From: Pedobacter fastidiosus
GTDB lineage: Bacteria > Bacteroidota > Bacteroidia > Sphingobacteriales > Sphingobacteriaceae
Length of the DNA: 64,000 bases
NCBI RefSeq assembly: GCF_014306625.1
Contig: NZ_JACRYL010000002.1
Span: 168,922 to 232,921, forward strand
Reading direction: 5' to 3'
This document shows positions 19,708 through 28,372 of this stretch, in pieces. A program made the translations under genes and the position numbers. Each line of letters opens with the position of its first letter. The stretch's first letter is position 1. Under the pieces are notes generated by a model. The model was not told the DNA's origin and searched no databases. It saw only the letters and a program-made list of their open reading frames with translations.

Positions 19708-19720
19708 AACAAAAACATTG

Positions 19721-20005
19721 ATGATAAAAACTATTGCCCATAAAGGACTGAAAGCATATTGGAACAAGGGTGATGAAAGTAAGATAAGACCAGATATGTT
19801 ACCGAAAATCAGGTTTATTTTGGATTTATTAAATGATGTTTATTTTGTTCCAAAAGATTTTGAGCCTTTCAGAAATCTGAGAATTCATCCACTTAAAGGA
19901 GATTTAAAAGACTATTGGAGCTTAGATGTTACAGGAAATTTTAGAATCATTTTCCGATTTGAAAATGGAAATGCTTATGATTTAAGTTTGGAGGACACAC
20001 ATTAG
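19721..20005 (+). CDS. higB: HigB-type toxin (RelE superfamily mRNA interferase)
   Basis: 94-residue protein of the HigB family: it opens with the HKGLKAYW motif and ends with the core NLRIHPLKGDLKDYWSLDV and FRIIFRFENG. HigB toxins cut mRNA on the ribosome. The ATG at 19721 is preferred over the TTG directly before it. The antitoxin gene follows 11 bp later, in the toxin-first order typical of higBA. Confidence 0.88.
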   Translation: MIKTIAHKGLKAYWNKGDESKIRPDMLPKIRFILDLLNDVYFVPKDFEPFRNLRIHPLKGDLKDYWSLDVTGNFRIIFRFENGNAYDLSLEDTH

Positions 20006-20016
20006 AAGTAGAAATT

Positions 20017-20316
20017 ATGGAAAGAGGAATAAAGGAAAATACACACCCTGGAGAGATTTTAAGAGAGGAAGTAATCAAGGTAAATAATTTAACAGTTTTA
20101 AAGGCATCTGAATTACTAAAGGTTACACGCCCAACTTTATCAAATATTTTAAACGGAAAAGCTTCAATAACACCAAATATGGCCATCAGAATCGAAAAGG
20201 TTTTTGGTGGTAATGCTGGTATATGGTTACGATTGCAAACCAGTTACGATTTAAGAAAAGCTGAACAAGAGTTTGCGAATAGCTCAATCGATTTACATAA
20301 ATTTCAATATACCTAA
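20017..20316 (+). CDS. higA: HigA-type antitoxin (XRE helix-turn-helix)
   Basis: 99 residues. The N terminus has HPGEILREEVI, diagnostic for HigA antitoxins, followed by an XRE helix-turn-helix (KASELLKVTRPTLSNILNGK) and the conserved GGNAGIWLRLQTSYDL. It should neutralise HigB and repress the operon through the inverted repeat at 19683-19707. Confidence 0.9.
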   Translation: MERGIKENTHPGEILREEVIKVNNLTVLKASELLKVTRPTLSNILNGKASITPNMAIRIEKVFGGNAGIWLRLQTSYDLRKAEQEFANSSIDLHKFQYT

Positions 20317-20394
20317 TTCTAATAATAAAAGCTCAACGGTGTTGAAAGAAATACAAATCATCCTTAATAATTCAAATAATACCAGCCCTATACA

Positions 20395-23300
20395 ATGAAA
20401 AACCTCTATATACTCTCTGCTCTTTTACTAATTATTCTCACATCAAATGCCCAAGACAAGAAATGGGATGTAGAAAAATATCAGGGTACTACAAAAACCA
20501 TTAACGTAAATACGAATGAAGGTACTTGGATGAATCTTGATGTAAGCCCCGATGGACAAGAAATTGTTTTTGATTTACTTGGTGATATTTACACCATACC
20601 TTTTAGTGGAGGAGTTGCAAAATTAATTAGCGGTGGCATTGCTTATGATGTTCAACCGAGATTTAGCCCTAACGGAAAATACATTTCTTACACCAGCGAT
20701 AAGAGTGGTGGCGATAATATCTGGATTATGAACCGAGATGGTTCGAACAAAAAACAGGTTACCAAAGAAAGTTTTAGATTATTAAACAATGCCACATGGA
20801 TGCCAAATAGCGAATATTTGGTGGCTAGAAAACATTTTACTGCAAGCCGATCTTTAGGATCTGGTGAAATGTGGATGTACAGCATAAATGGTGGGGATGG
20901 CGTACAGCTAACAAAAAGAAAAAACGATCAACAAGATGCTGGCGAGCCTAATGTTTCTCCCGATGGAAAATTTTTATACTTCAGTGAAGATGTAAGTCCT
21001 GGCCCGAATTTCGAATATAGTAAAGACCCGAACGGAACAATTTATGCTATTCGCCAGTTAGATTTAACAACTGGAAAATTAACAACCTTAATTAATGAGC
21101 AAGGCGGTGCTTGCCGTCCACAGGTTTCTCCAGATGGTAATTTAATCGCATTTGTGAAACGGGTTCGTTTAAAATCTACACTTTATGTTCAAAACATTAA
21201 GACTGGTGAAGAATGGCCGGTAAATGAAGATTTATCTCACGATCAGCAGGAAACATGGGCAATTTTTGGAGTTTATCCAAACTTTGCTTGGACACCAGAT
21301 AGCAAGGCATTAATTTTTTATGCCCGTGGGAAAATTAGAAAAACCGAAATCGGAACTTTGATCAATAGCGAGATTCCGTTTCAGGCAAATACCATTCAAA
21401 CCGTTCAAAAAGCTTTACATTTCGAGCAACAGGTATTTACTAATGATTTTTCTGCAAAAATGCTTAGGCAGTTAACAACATCACCGGATGGAAAAATAAT
21501 TGTGTTTAACGCTGCGGGTTATCTTTATAAACAAGAAATGCCAAATGGCACGCCTGAAAGATTAACGAATGGATTGGATTTTGAGTTCGAACCAAGTTTT
21601 AGTCCGGATGGAAAATTTGTGGTTTTTACAACTTGGAGCGATGAGTTGCGGGGAGCGATTAAAAGAGCAGATTTAAAATCGGGCAAAACAATTACGCTAA
21701 GCGATGAAAAAGGATTTTATTATTCACCCCAATATTCTACCAAAGGTGATAAAATTGTTTTTAGAAAAGGAAGTGGAAATGATGTCTTAGGTTATAATTA
21801 CGGCAGAGGAACGGGAATATTTATCATGCCCGCAAATGGTGGCTCCAAAACTTTGATCTTGGATAATGGAATTAAACCACAATTTAACAATACGGATACT
21901 AGAATTTATTTTCAAAGTTACGCTGATGGAAAAAAAGCTTTAAAAAGCATCGATTTAAATGGAGCAAATGAAAGAACTCATTTCACCTCTCAGTACGCAA
22001 ATCAGTTTGTAATCAGCCCAGACAATAAGTGGTTGGCCTTTAATGAGCTTTTCAATGTTTACATCACCCCGATGATTAATGTTGGAACCGCACAAGATGC
22101 TTCTGCAGGAAATAAATCTATTCCTGTTGCTAAAGTAACTACAGATGGTGGAACTTACGTACAATGGAGTGCAGATAGTAGATATTTACATTGGACACTT
22201 GGTCCGAAATATTTTACTGTTGATGTAAATGGTGCATTCAATTTTGATGGAACGACACCAAAAGTAGAAGCATCATCAACAGATATAAATTTAACCTTAA
22301 AAAGTGATGTTCCAACAGGAATAATTGCATTAAAAGGCGCCAGAATTATTTCAATGAAAGGCGATGAAGTGATCGAGAATGGCACAATTTTAACTGATGG
22401 AAATAAAATTACGGCAATTGGCAAAGCTGATGCAATTACGATTCCGGCAAATGCCAAAGTAATTGATGTAAATGGAAAAACCATTATGCCAGGAATTATT
22501 GATGTTCATGCTCACTTACGCACCAGTCCGGATGGAATTACACCACAGGCAGATTGGAGTTATATGGCAAACTTGGCTTTTGGCGTTACAACTTCTCATG
22601 ATCCTTCTAGCAACACAGAAATGGTTTTTAGTCAGAGTGAAATGCTAAAAGCAGGTAGAATGGTTGGTCCGAGAGTTTATTCTACGGGTTCAATTTTATA
22701 TGGAGCAGATGGTGATTTTAAAGTGGTGATAAACAGTTTGGATGATGCCTTGGCCAATCTTCGCAGATTAAAAGCTGTAGGTGCATTTTCAGTTAAATCT
22801 TACAACCAGCCAAGAAGAGAGCAACGCCAGCAGATTCTAGAAGCAGCGAGACAACTAAAAATGGAAGTTGTACCCGAAGGTGGCTCCACATTCTTTACTA
22901 ACATGAATATGATAGCTGACGGCCATACAGGTATTGAGCATAGCATCCCTGTTTTACCTGTTTATAAGGATGTTATAAACTTTTGGAACAGTACCGAGGT
23001 TGGATATACGCCAACTTTAATTGTGGCTTATGGCGGACAATGGGGAGAAAATTATTGGTACGACAGAACCAATGTTTGGGAAAACGAAAAATTAATGACT
23101 TACACTCCACGTTCAATAATTGATTCGAGAGCCAGACGTAGAACAACTTCAGAATATAGTGATTACAACCACATTGATATTGCCAAGGCGGCAAAGCAGA
23201 TTGCTGATGGTGGCACAAAAGTAAATTTAGGTGCACACGGACAAATTCAGGGTTTAGGGGCACATTGGGAATTATGGATGTTGGTTCAAGGTGGCTTCTC

Positions 23301-23622
23301 TCCTCTTCAAGCCATTAGAGCAGCAACGTTAAACGGAGCATCTTATTTGGGAATGAATAAGGAAATCGGTTCTCTAGAGGTTGGTAAACTGGCAGATCTA
23401 GTTATTATGGATGCAAATCCACTAGATGATATCCGCAATTCGGAAAAGATAAAGTATGTGATGATTAATGGTCGACTTTATGACAGCGCAACCTTAAATG
23501 AAGTTGGAACCAGAGAAAAATTGCGCAACAAATTGTGGTTCGAAAATGCTAGAGGAAATGGTTATATCGTTCCTGTTGGAGAATCTGAAACTTGGACGTT
23601 TACTGTTCCACATTGTGATTAA
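20395..23622 (+). CDS. Secreted TolB-propeller amidohydrolase
   Basis: 1075 residues with a signal peptide ending near SNAQ. The N-terminal 600 residues carry PD40/TolB-like beta-propeller repeats (for example SPDGQEIVFD, SPNGKYISYTSDKSGG and SPDGKFLYFSED). The C-terminal part is a metal-dependent amidohydrolase with GKTIMPGIIDVHAHL; the metal His pair is 705 and 707. Further metal ligands probably lie in EHSIPV and NLGAHGQ. The end (LGSLEVGKLADLVIMDANP-like) is typical of amidohydrolases. The substrate is unknown; the propeller suggests a peptide or cyclic amide. It is probably periplasmic. Confidence 0.85.
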   Translation: MKNLYILSALLLIILTSNAQDKKWDVEKYQGTTKTINVNTNEGTWMNLDVSPDGQEIVFDLLGDIYTIPFSGGVAKLISGGIAYDVQPRFSPNGKYISYTSDKSGGDNIWIMNRDGSNKKQVTKESFRLLNNATWMPNSEYLVARKHFTASRSLGSGEMWMYSINGGDGVQLTKRKNDQQDAGEPNVSPDGKFLYFSEDVSPGPNFEYSKDPNGTIYAIRQLDLTTGKLTTLINEQGGACRPQVSPDGNLIAFVKRVRLKSTLYVQNIKTGEEWPVNEDLSHDQQETWAIFGVYPNFAWTPDSKALIFYARGKIRKTEIGTLINSEIPFQANTIQTVQKALHFEQQVFTNDFSAKMLRQLTTSPDGKIIVFNAAGYLYKQEMPNGTPERLTNGLDFEFEPSFSPDGKFVVFTTWSDELRGAIKRADLKSGKTITLSDEKGFYYSPQYSTKGDKIVFRKGSGNDVLGYNYGRGTGIFIMPANGGSKTLILDNGIKPQFNNTDTRIYFQSYADGKKALKSIDLNGANERTHFTSQYANQFVISPDNKWLAFNELFNVYITPMINVGTAQDASAGNKSIPVAKVTTDGGTYVQWSADSRYLHWTLGPKYFTVDVNGAFNFDGTTPKVEASSTDINLTLKSDVPTGIIALKGARIISMKGDEVIENGTILTDGNKITAIGKADAITIPANAKVIDVNGKTIMPGIIDVHAHLRTSPDGITPQADWSYMANLAFGVTTSHDPSSNTEMVFSQSEMLKAGRMVGPRVYSTGSILYGADGDFKVVINSLDDALANLRRLKAVGAFSVKSYNQPRREQRQQILEAARQLKMEVVPEGGSTFFTNMNMIADGHTGIEHSIPVLPVYKDVINFWNSTEVGYTPTLIVAYGGQWGENYWYDRTNVWENEKLMTYTPRSIIDSRARRRTTSEYSDYNHIDIAKAAKQIADGGTKVNLGAHGQIQGLGAHWELWMLVQGGFSPLQAIRAATLNGASYLGMNKEIGSLEVGKLADLVIMDANPLDDIRNSEKIKYVMINGRLYDSATLNEVGTREKLRNKLWFENARGNGYIVPVGESETWTFTVPHCD

Positions 23623-23696
23623 TAAGAACAATACAAGGTTAAGGTATATTTCAAATATGGTTAACGGAGAATTAATCTTGATGTTTTTAGGTGTTT

Positions 23697-25892
23697 CTAT
23701 AATACCAACAAACCAAATTCCCTTAATGTGTTTATTGGTTTAGAATACCAAAACAATTCAAAGTTTTCTAGATCGGTTTCAAAATCCGCTTTAACTTCGG
23801 CGAAAATGTAAACCTTTTCATTTGAAATGTGAATTTTCTCTAAAATTGAGGTCAGCCACTCGCCTTCACCTTTACTGGTTTGAATGGAGAAGGTTTGTTT
23901 TTTATCATGAAAAGTTAGCGAGGCTATTTCCCATGAATTCCCCTTTTTAGATTTAGTAAAGGTTTCAACTGATGCTTTTCCCCCTAGCCAAACAATTTTT
24001 GCAGTGGGTTTGGTATTGAAGTTGTGATCATCGTTTAATGCGTTTTCAATAAAATCTGCTGGAATTGTTGTGCGTGGGATTTTAAAATCGAACCAATCTT
24101 GTAGCTGATAATCGAAACAGATTCCATGCATAAAATTAAACAGCGATTTTTTTAATCCGTAGCTAAATTTATTGTGATCGATGCCCGTTTTATCGATATA
24201 ATTGATGTCATTATTGGCAAAACTTCCAATAGCTTCAGTTTCTTTAACCACTCCAAATTTTTCTGGATACATCCCTACCGGACTATGAGCAGTCATGGCA
24301 AATTGATGCCAAAAACCAGATTGTAAAATGCCCATTTCAAAAAGCTGACGAACCATTTCCAAACTATCAACAGTTTCTTGAATGGTTTGCGTGGGATAAC
24401 CATACATTAAATAAGCGTGAACCATAATTCCCGCTTCGGTAAAGTTTCGGGTTACTTTGGCCACCTGTTCTACGGTTACACCTTTATCAATCAGTTTTAA
24501 TAAACGATCTGATGCAACTTCCAGACCACCGGAAACCGCAATGCATCCCGATGCTTTCAACAGCAAACATAAATCTGCCGTAAAACTCTTTTCGAAACGA
24601 ATATTTGTCCACCAGGTTACGGCTAATTTTCTTCTAATTATTTCTAAAGCGACTTCTCTCATCAAAGCTGGCGGCGCTGCTTCATCAACGAAATGAAAAC
24701 CATTTTGCCCTGTTTTGGAGCATAAATCTTCAATCCGATCTACAATTTGCTTTGCTTGAACGGGTTCGTAAACCTTAATATAATCTAAAGAAATATCACA
24801 GAAAGTACATTTCCCCCAATAACAGCCATGTGCCATTGTTAGTTTATTCCAGCGCCCATCGCTCCACATTCGGTGCATCGGGTTTACAATTTCGATTACA
24901 GAAATATATTTATCTAATAAAAGACCAGTATAATCAGGCGTACCTACATCGGCTTGCTTGTAATCTTTTCTAAACGAATCATTCTTGTAAACAACCGCCC
25001 CATTTTCCAAAAGAAAAGTCCTTTTGTACATCTGCATTTCTGCCGGAACAGTTCCAGTAATGTTTTGAATAAGTAGGTCAATTGGTAATTCGCCGTCATC
25101 TAAAGTGATGTAATCGAAAAACTCGAAAACTCTTTGATCAGATAGGGAGCGCAATTCGGTATTTGGAAAACCGCCACCCATAGAAATCTTAATTTCGGGA
25201 TGATTTGCTTTTACCCATTGTGCACAGCGAAAAGCACTATATAAATTGCCAGGGAAGGGAACTGAAATCAAAAATAATTTAGGCTGAACGGTTTCTATTT
25301 TCTCCTTTAACACTGAAATTAGAATTTTATCAATGTAAGTCTGTTCCTGTTGCAAAGCGCAATACAATTCATCAAAAGAGTTAGCACTTCTACCCAAACG
25401 CTCTGCATATCGACTGAATCCGAAATTTTCATCAACACATTCTACAATAAAATCAGAGATATCTTCGAGATAAAGTGTAGCCAAATGTTTTGCTTTATCT
25501 TGAGAACCCATTGCGCCGAATGCCCAATCTAATTCCTCTAATTGATTAAATCGAGAGGCTTGAGGAAGAAAATCATCTCCACAAATTTGCAGTGCCAACG
25601 TTGGATTTTTCCCTTGAAGAAAATCAATAACCGAATCGATTGTTTTAAGGTAATCTTCTTTTAATGCAAGAACTCGCTTTGCATTATCGCTTTTTGGCTT
25701 TTTATTATCTACATCGAATATATTTTTAAGGCCCCTTTTTGAAAACAATTCTAATATAACTTCAATACCCAAATCGGCTTGAGTTGAAGATATATTTTTC
25801 GTGTTTAGAAAACCTTTTATGTACGCAGTTGCCGGATACGGAGTATTCAGTTGGGTAAATGGTGGCGTAATGGCAAAAATGTCAGTCTTCAA
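23697..25892 (-). CDS. B12-binding-domain radical SAM protein, CX4CX2C variant
   Basis: About 731 residues. A B12-binding-like domain (PKLFLISVPFPGNLYSAF, then ISMGGGFPNTELRSL) is followed by a radical SAM barrel. The cluster motif is CYWGKCTFC starting at residue 357, so its spacing is CX4CX2C instead of the standard CX3CX2C; I checked this at nucleotide level. No DxHxxG cobalamin motif is visible. The TTG at 25892 is chosen as start because a -7 promoter box lies 20 bp upstream of it and the protein then begins KTDIFAITPP; an ATG at 25958 lies upstream of that box. Substrate unknown. Confidence 0.75.
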   Translation of the reverse strand: MKTDIFAITPPFTQLNTPYPATAYIKGFLNTKNISSTQADLGIEVILELFSKRGLKNIFDVDNKKPKSDNAKRVLALKEDYLKTIDSVIDFLQGKNPTLALQICGDDFLPQASRFNQLEELDWAFGAMGSQDKAKHLATLYLEDISDFIVECVDENFGFSRYAERLGRSANSFDELYCALQQEQTYIDKILISVLKEKIETVQPKLFLISVPFPGNLYSAFRCAQWVKANHPEIKISMGGGFPNTELRSLSDQRVFEFFDYITLDDGELPIDLLIQNITGTVPAEMQMYKRTFLLENGAVVYKNDSFRKDYKQADVGTPDYTGLLLDKYISVIEIVNPMHRMWSDGRWNKLTMAHGCYWGKCTFCDISLDYIKVYEPVQAKQIVDRIEDLCSKTGQNGFHFVDEAAPPALMREVALEIIRRKLAVTWWTNIRFEKSFTADLCLLLKASGCIAVSGGLEVASDRLLKLIDKGVTVEQVAKVTRNFTEAGIMVHAYLMYGYPTQTIQETVDSLEMVRQLFEMGILQSGFWHQFAMTAHSPVGMYPEKFGVVKETEAIGSFANNDINYIDKTGIDHNKFSYGLKKSLFNFMHGICFDYQLQDWFDFKIPRTTIPADFIENALNDDHNFNTKPTAKIVWLGGKASVETFTKSKKGNSWEIASLTFHDKKQTFSIQTSKGEGEWLTSILEKIHISNEKVYIFAEVKADFETDLENFELFWYSKPINTLREFGLLVL

Positions 25893-25911
25893 AAGGAATT
25901 GTTTTATTGTG

Positions 25912-25919
25912 CAAAAGTA
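25912..25919 (-). promoter_or_regulatory. -7 promoter element of the radical SAM gene
   Basis: TACTTTTG on the minus strand matches TAnnTTTG and continues into C. It lies inside the upstream extension of the reading frame and so argues for the downstream TTG start at 25892. Confidence 0.5.
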
Positions 25920-25967
25920 AGGGAATTTTAGAAGTTTAATGTTTTTTAATACAGTCATTACCAATTC

Positions 25968-26032
25968 GTCCTTTCGAGCGAAGCCGAGAAATCTTTGTAA
26001 CTAATTTATTCGGTTCAAAGATTATCCCCCTA
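25968..26032. repeat. Degenerate dispersed palindromic repeat
   Basis: The core TTTCGAGCGAAGCCGAGAAA, flanked by CGTC on the left and TCTTTG on the right, resembles a repeat family scattered between genes in many Bacteroidota genomes. AATCTTTG and CAAAGATT around it form a weak hairpin. Only one good arm is seen, so this looks like a decayed copy. Confidence 0.45.
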
Positions 26033-26139
26033 AAGTTCGGGACTAAGCTCCAGTAGAAAAGACGACTGCCAGAAAATGTGATCAAACTAAAACTTCAATC
26101 CAAACGTTTTACAATTACATCAATACCTTTTCTATCTTA

Positions 26140-26856
26140 ATGAAAGTTTTCTATTTCTTTTTGCTGATGCAATTTGCGCAAATCAGCTTTGCTCAAAAAA
26201 CGTTTTTATTTCCAAAGATAAAATCGGAAGGAGTTTCGATTGAACAACTGACACCCACTAATTGGTCGGTTATTGAAACTACAAATGGCGATTTAAATAA
26301 TGATGGAGCCGATGATCTAGCGGTAATTTTCGAATCGAATAAAATAACTGATGAAACGAGAACTTACGGAGACAATAACACGGAAATTATAAAGGAAACT
26401 CAGAAACCGCGAATTTTAGCGATATTTTTCAAAGATAATTCTACAGCCAATTATCGATTATCGGTACAGAACAATGATTTTATTCTGCGCTCTCAAGAAG
26501 GTGGAAAACTTGGAGATCCATTAAATCAAATCGGGATTAAAGACCAACAACTTTATTTACGTTTTCATGGCGGAGCAGAATGGCGCTGGGAAATGGGTTA
26601 TACCTTTAAGTTTGAAAATAAGGATTGGTTTTTAACGAGTGCGATAAATCTTTACTTTAATCAAAATTCTGGCGATATGACGGAAAGGGTTTACGATTTT
26701 AAAACCCGTGAGTTATTTACAACTGTTGGTAATCTACATAGGCGAGATATTGCTAATCGTAAAACTAGCGAAGTGCTTTATTTTTCTCAATTGAGAACTT
26801 TTAAAACCTTTAAAAAACCGTGGGCATGGGAAATTATGCCAAATGTTTATTTGTAA
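26140..26856 (+). CDS. Secreted protein of unknown function with FG-GAP-like motif
   Basis: 238 residues with a signal peptide (MKVFYFFLLMQFAQISFA, then QKT). The motif NGDLNNDGADDLAVIFE resembles a calcium-binding FG-GAP/VCBS repeat seen in surface proteins. The rest (LYLRFHGGAEWRWEMGYTFKF) suggests a beta-rich domain like those found in Bacteroidota proteins of unknown function. It is a lone gene between a decayed repeat on its left and a perfect hairpin repeat on its right. No enzyme motif was recognised. Confidence 0.7.
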   Translation: MKVFYFFLLMQFAQISFAQKTFLFPKIKSEGVSIEQLTPTNWSVIETTNGDLNNDGADDLAVIFESNKITDETRTYGDNNTEIIKETQKPRILAIFFKDNSTANYRLSVQNNDFILRSQEGGKLGDPLNQIGIKDQQLYLRFHGGAEWRWEMGYTFKFENKDWFLTSAINLYFNQNSGDMTERVYDFKTRELFTTVGNLHRRDIANRKTSEVLYFSQLRTFKTFKKPWAWEIMPNVYL

Positions 26857-26865
26857 GCCATAAAC

Positions 26866-26929
26866 CGTCATTACGAGGCACGAAGCAATCTAATATTCAA
26901 CAAAGATTGTTTCGTGCCTCGCAATGACG
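26866..26929. repeat. Dispersed 26-bp inverted repeat (cruciform type)
   Basis: Arms 26866-26891 and 26904-26929 match at 24 of 26 positions and enclose a 12-nt loop. The arm begins CGTCATTACGAGGCACGAAG, a family of intergenic palindromes common in Bacteroidota and some other bacteria. It lies between two convergent genes, where it could act as a bidirectional terminator. Confidence 0.85.
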
Positions 26930-26941
26930 ATTATTTTGAAA

Positions 26942-28132
26942 CTAAATATTCTGTGCGATTACAAAACCACTGGCCCAAGCCCATTGAAAGTTATACCCGC
27001 CCAACCAGCCGGTAACATCCAAACATTCTCCTCCAAAAAACAGGTTCGGGATCTTTTTGCATTCCAAAGTTTTAGAAGAAATTTCATTTGTATCAATTCC
27101 ACCACGCATTACTTCAGCTTTATCGTAACCTTTATCGCCTGCTGGCTTTACTTTAAATTGGTGAATGGTTTGTTCAATCAAATCTATTTCCACTTTGGTT
27201 AAAGATGCTACTGGTTTACTTAAAGGCAAAAATTTTCCTAAAGCATCTGTAAATTTCTTGGTGTAAAAACGGTTTAATAAAGTTGATAGAAGAGTCTTCC
27301 CATTCGATTTTCGTTCATTATCCAAAAGCGAAACCATATTGTGATGTGGCAATAAATTTAGATTAATCACCTCACCTCTTCTCCAGAAAGATGAAATCTG
27401 CAAAATGGCTGGTCCGCTTAAACCCCAATGCGTAAATAAAATATTTTCTTCAAAAGAAATCTCTTCATTACTTACCTCGCAAAAAACAGAGTTGCCCGAA
27501 AGTTGAGCAAACCATTCTTCATCTTTTCCGGTAATGGTCAAAGGGACTAATGCCGGTGCAGTTTCAACGATTTTTAAATCATGTTTACGAGCAAAACGCA
27601 AAGCAAAATCTGTTGCACCCATTTTAGGAATTGGTAAACCACCAGTGGCAACAACCAATTTTTTTGATGTTAACACTGTCCTTTTGCCATTTTTTTCATA
27701 AGTAACCTTAAAACCATCTGATGTAATTTCGATCTCCTTAACATCAACGTTGGATCTAATTTCCTGACCAAAATCATCACAAATTGAAGTAAAAACTTGA
27801 ACTACATCTTTTGCATTCTTTTCATCAGGAAACAACTGCCCCAAGGTTTTTTCTTTGCCTTGTATTCCGTAAGTTTCAAAAAAGCTAATGGTATCATCAA
27901 CCGTCCACTGAGTGAAAGATGATTTAATGAAATGAGGATTTGAGGAGATAAACTGTTCCGCTGAAGCAAATTGATTGGTATAGTTACAGCGCCCACCACC
28001 AGAGATTAAAATTTTTGCTCCAGGTTTTTCATTTTTTTCCAGAACAATTACTTTTTTACCCAAATAACCAGCTTGCACAGCACACATCAATCCGCAAGCA
28101 CCAGCACCAATAATTATTGCATCAGCATTCAT
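26942..28132 (-). CDS. HI0933/YhiN-type flavoprotein
   Basis: 396-residue FAD protein of the HI0933 family. The N-terminal dinucleotide fold is IIGAGACGLMCAVQAGYLGKK, followed by the family hallmark KILISGGGRCNYTN. The end GGECLDVTGWLGGYNFQWAWASG is also typical. Members bind FAD and are predicted oxidoreductases; the physiological substrate is not known. The promoter -7 box lies directly before the ATG, so the mRNA may be leaderless. Confidence 0.9.
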   Translation of the reverse strand: MNADAIIIGAGACGLMCAVQAGYLGKKVIVLEKNEKPGAKILISGGGRCNYTNQFASAEQFISSNPHFIKSSFTQWTVDDTISFFETYGIQGKEKTLGQLFPDEKNAKDVVQVFTSICDDFGQEIRSNVDVKEIEITSDGFKVTYEKNGKRTVLTSKKLVVATGGLPIPKMGATDFALRFARKHDLKIVETAPALVPLTITGKDEEWFAQLSGNSVFCEVSNEEISFEENILFTHWGLSGPAILQISSFWRRGEVINLNLLPHHNMVSLLDNERKSNGKTLLSTLLNRFYTKKFTDALGKFLPLSKPVASLTKVEIDLIEQTIHQFKVKPAGDKGYDKAEVMRGGIDTNEISSKTLECKKIPNLFFGGECLDVTGWLGGYNFQWAWASGFVIAQNI

Positions 28133-28136
28133 TTGG

Positions 28137-28144
28137 CAAAGTTA
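28137..28144 (-). promoter_or_regulatory. -7 promoter element abutting the flavoprotein start
   Basis: TAACTTTG on the minus strand matches TAnnTTTG with four nucleotides between its last G and the A of the ATG at 28132. The predicted transcription start falls on the initiation codon. The -33 element is weak. Confidence 0.5.
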
Positions 28145-28187
28145 TAAGTTTTACGCTCTAAGTTAATAGCAGGATCGGTTTTATAAT

Positions 28188-28253
28188 AGCCCCGACAGTA
28201 GCGAACACGAAGCCCAATTCTTCGTTGGGTAAAGTAAAGCGAATGGCGGGACT
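28188..28253. repeat. Imperfect palindromic intergenic repeat
   Basis: An outer imperfect pairing of AGCCCCGAC with GGCGGGACT surrounds an inner hairpin (CGAAG...CTTCG and CCCAA...TTGGG). The composition is far more GC-rich than the flanks, as in dispersed repeats of Pedobacter-like genomes. It lies in the 240-bp gap between the divergent flavoprotein and purK genes. Confidence 0.5.
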
Positions 28254-28322
28254 GTATTTAAATAGTTGCAGTTACCTTGCGCTTCAAAAAAATCATACTT
28301 TTTGATTTGAATAAAAACCCAA

Positions 28323-28349
28323 TTGGCGTATATTTTTTTGTTATTTTTG
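28323..28349 (+). promoter_or_regulatory. purK promoter
   Basis: TATTTTTG (28342-28349) matches TAnnTTTG, with TTG at 28323-28325 as a possible -33 element (spacing 16, slightly short). It predicts a start near 28354, about 19 nt before the purK ATG. Confidence 0.55.
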
Positions 28350-28372
28350 CGTCTTAAAAATTAGTCTCATTG

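Noticed and set aside
23498..23743. 81-codon plus-strand frame at the end of the amidohydrolase gene
   Set aside because: It overlaps the real coding frame and then runs into AT-rich sequence; no conserved-looking residues.
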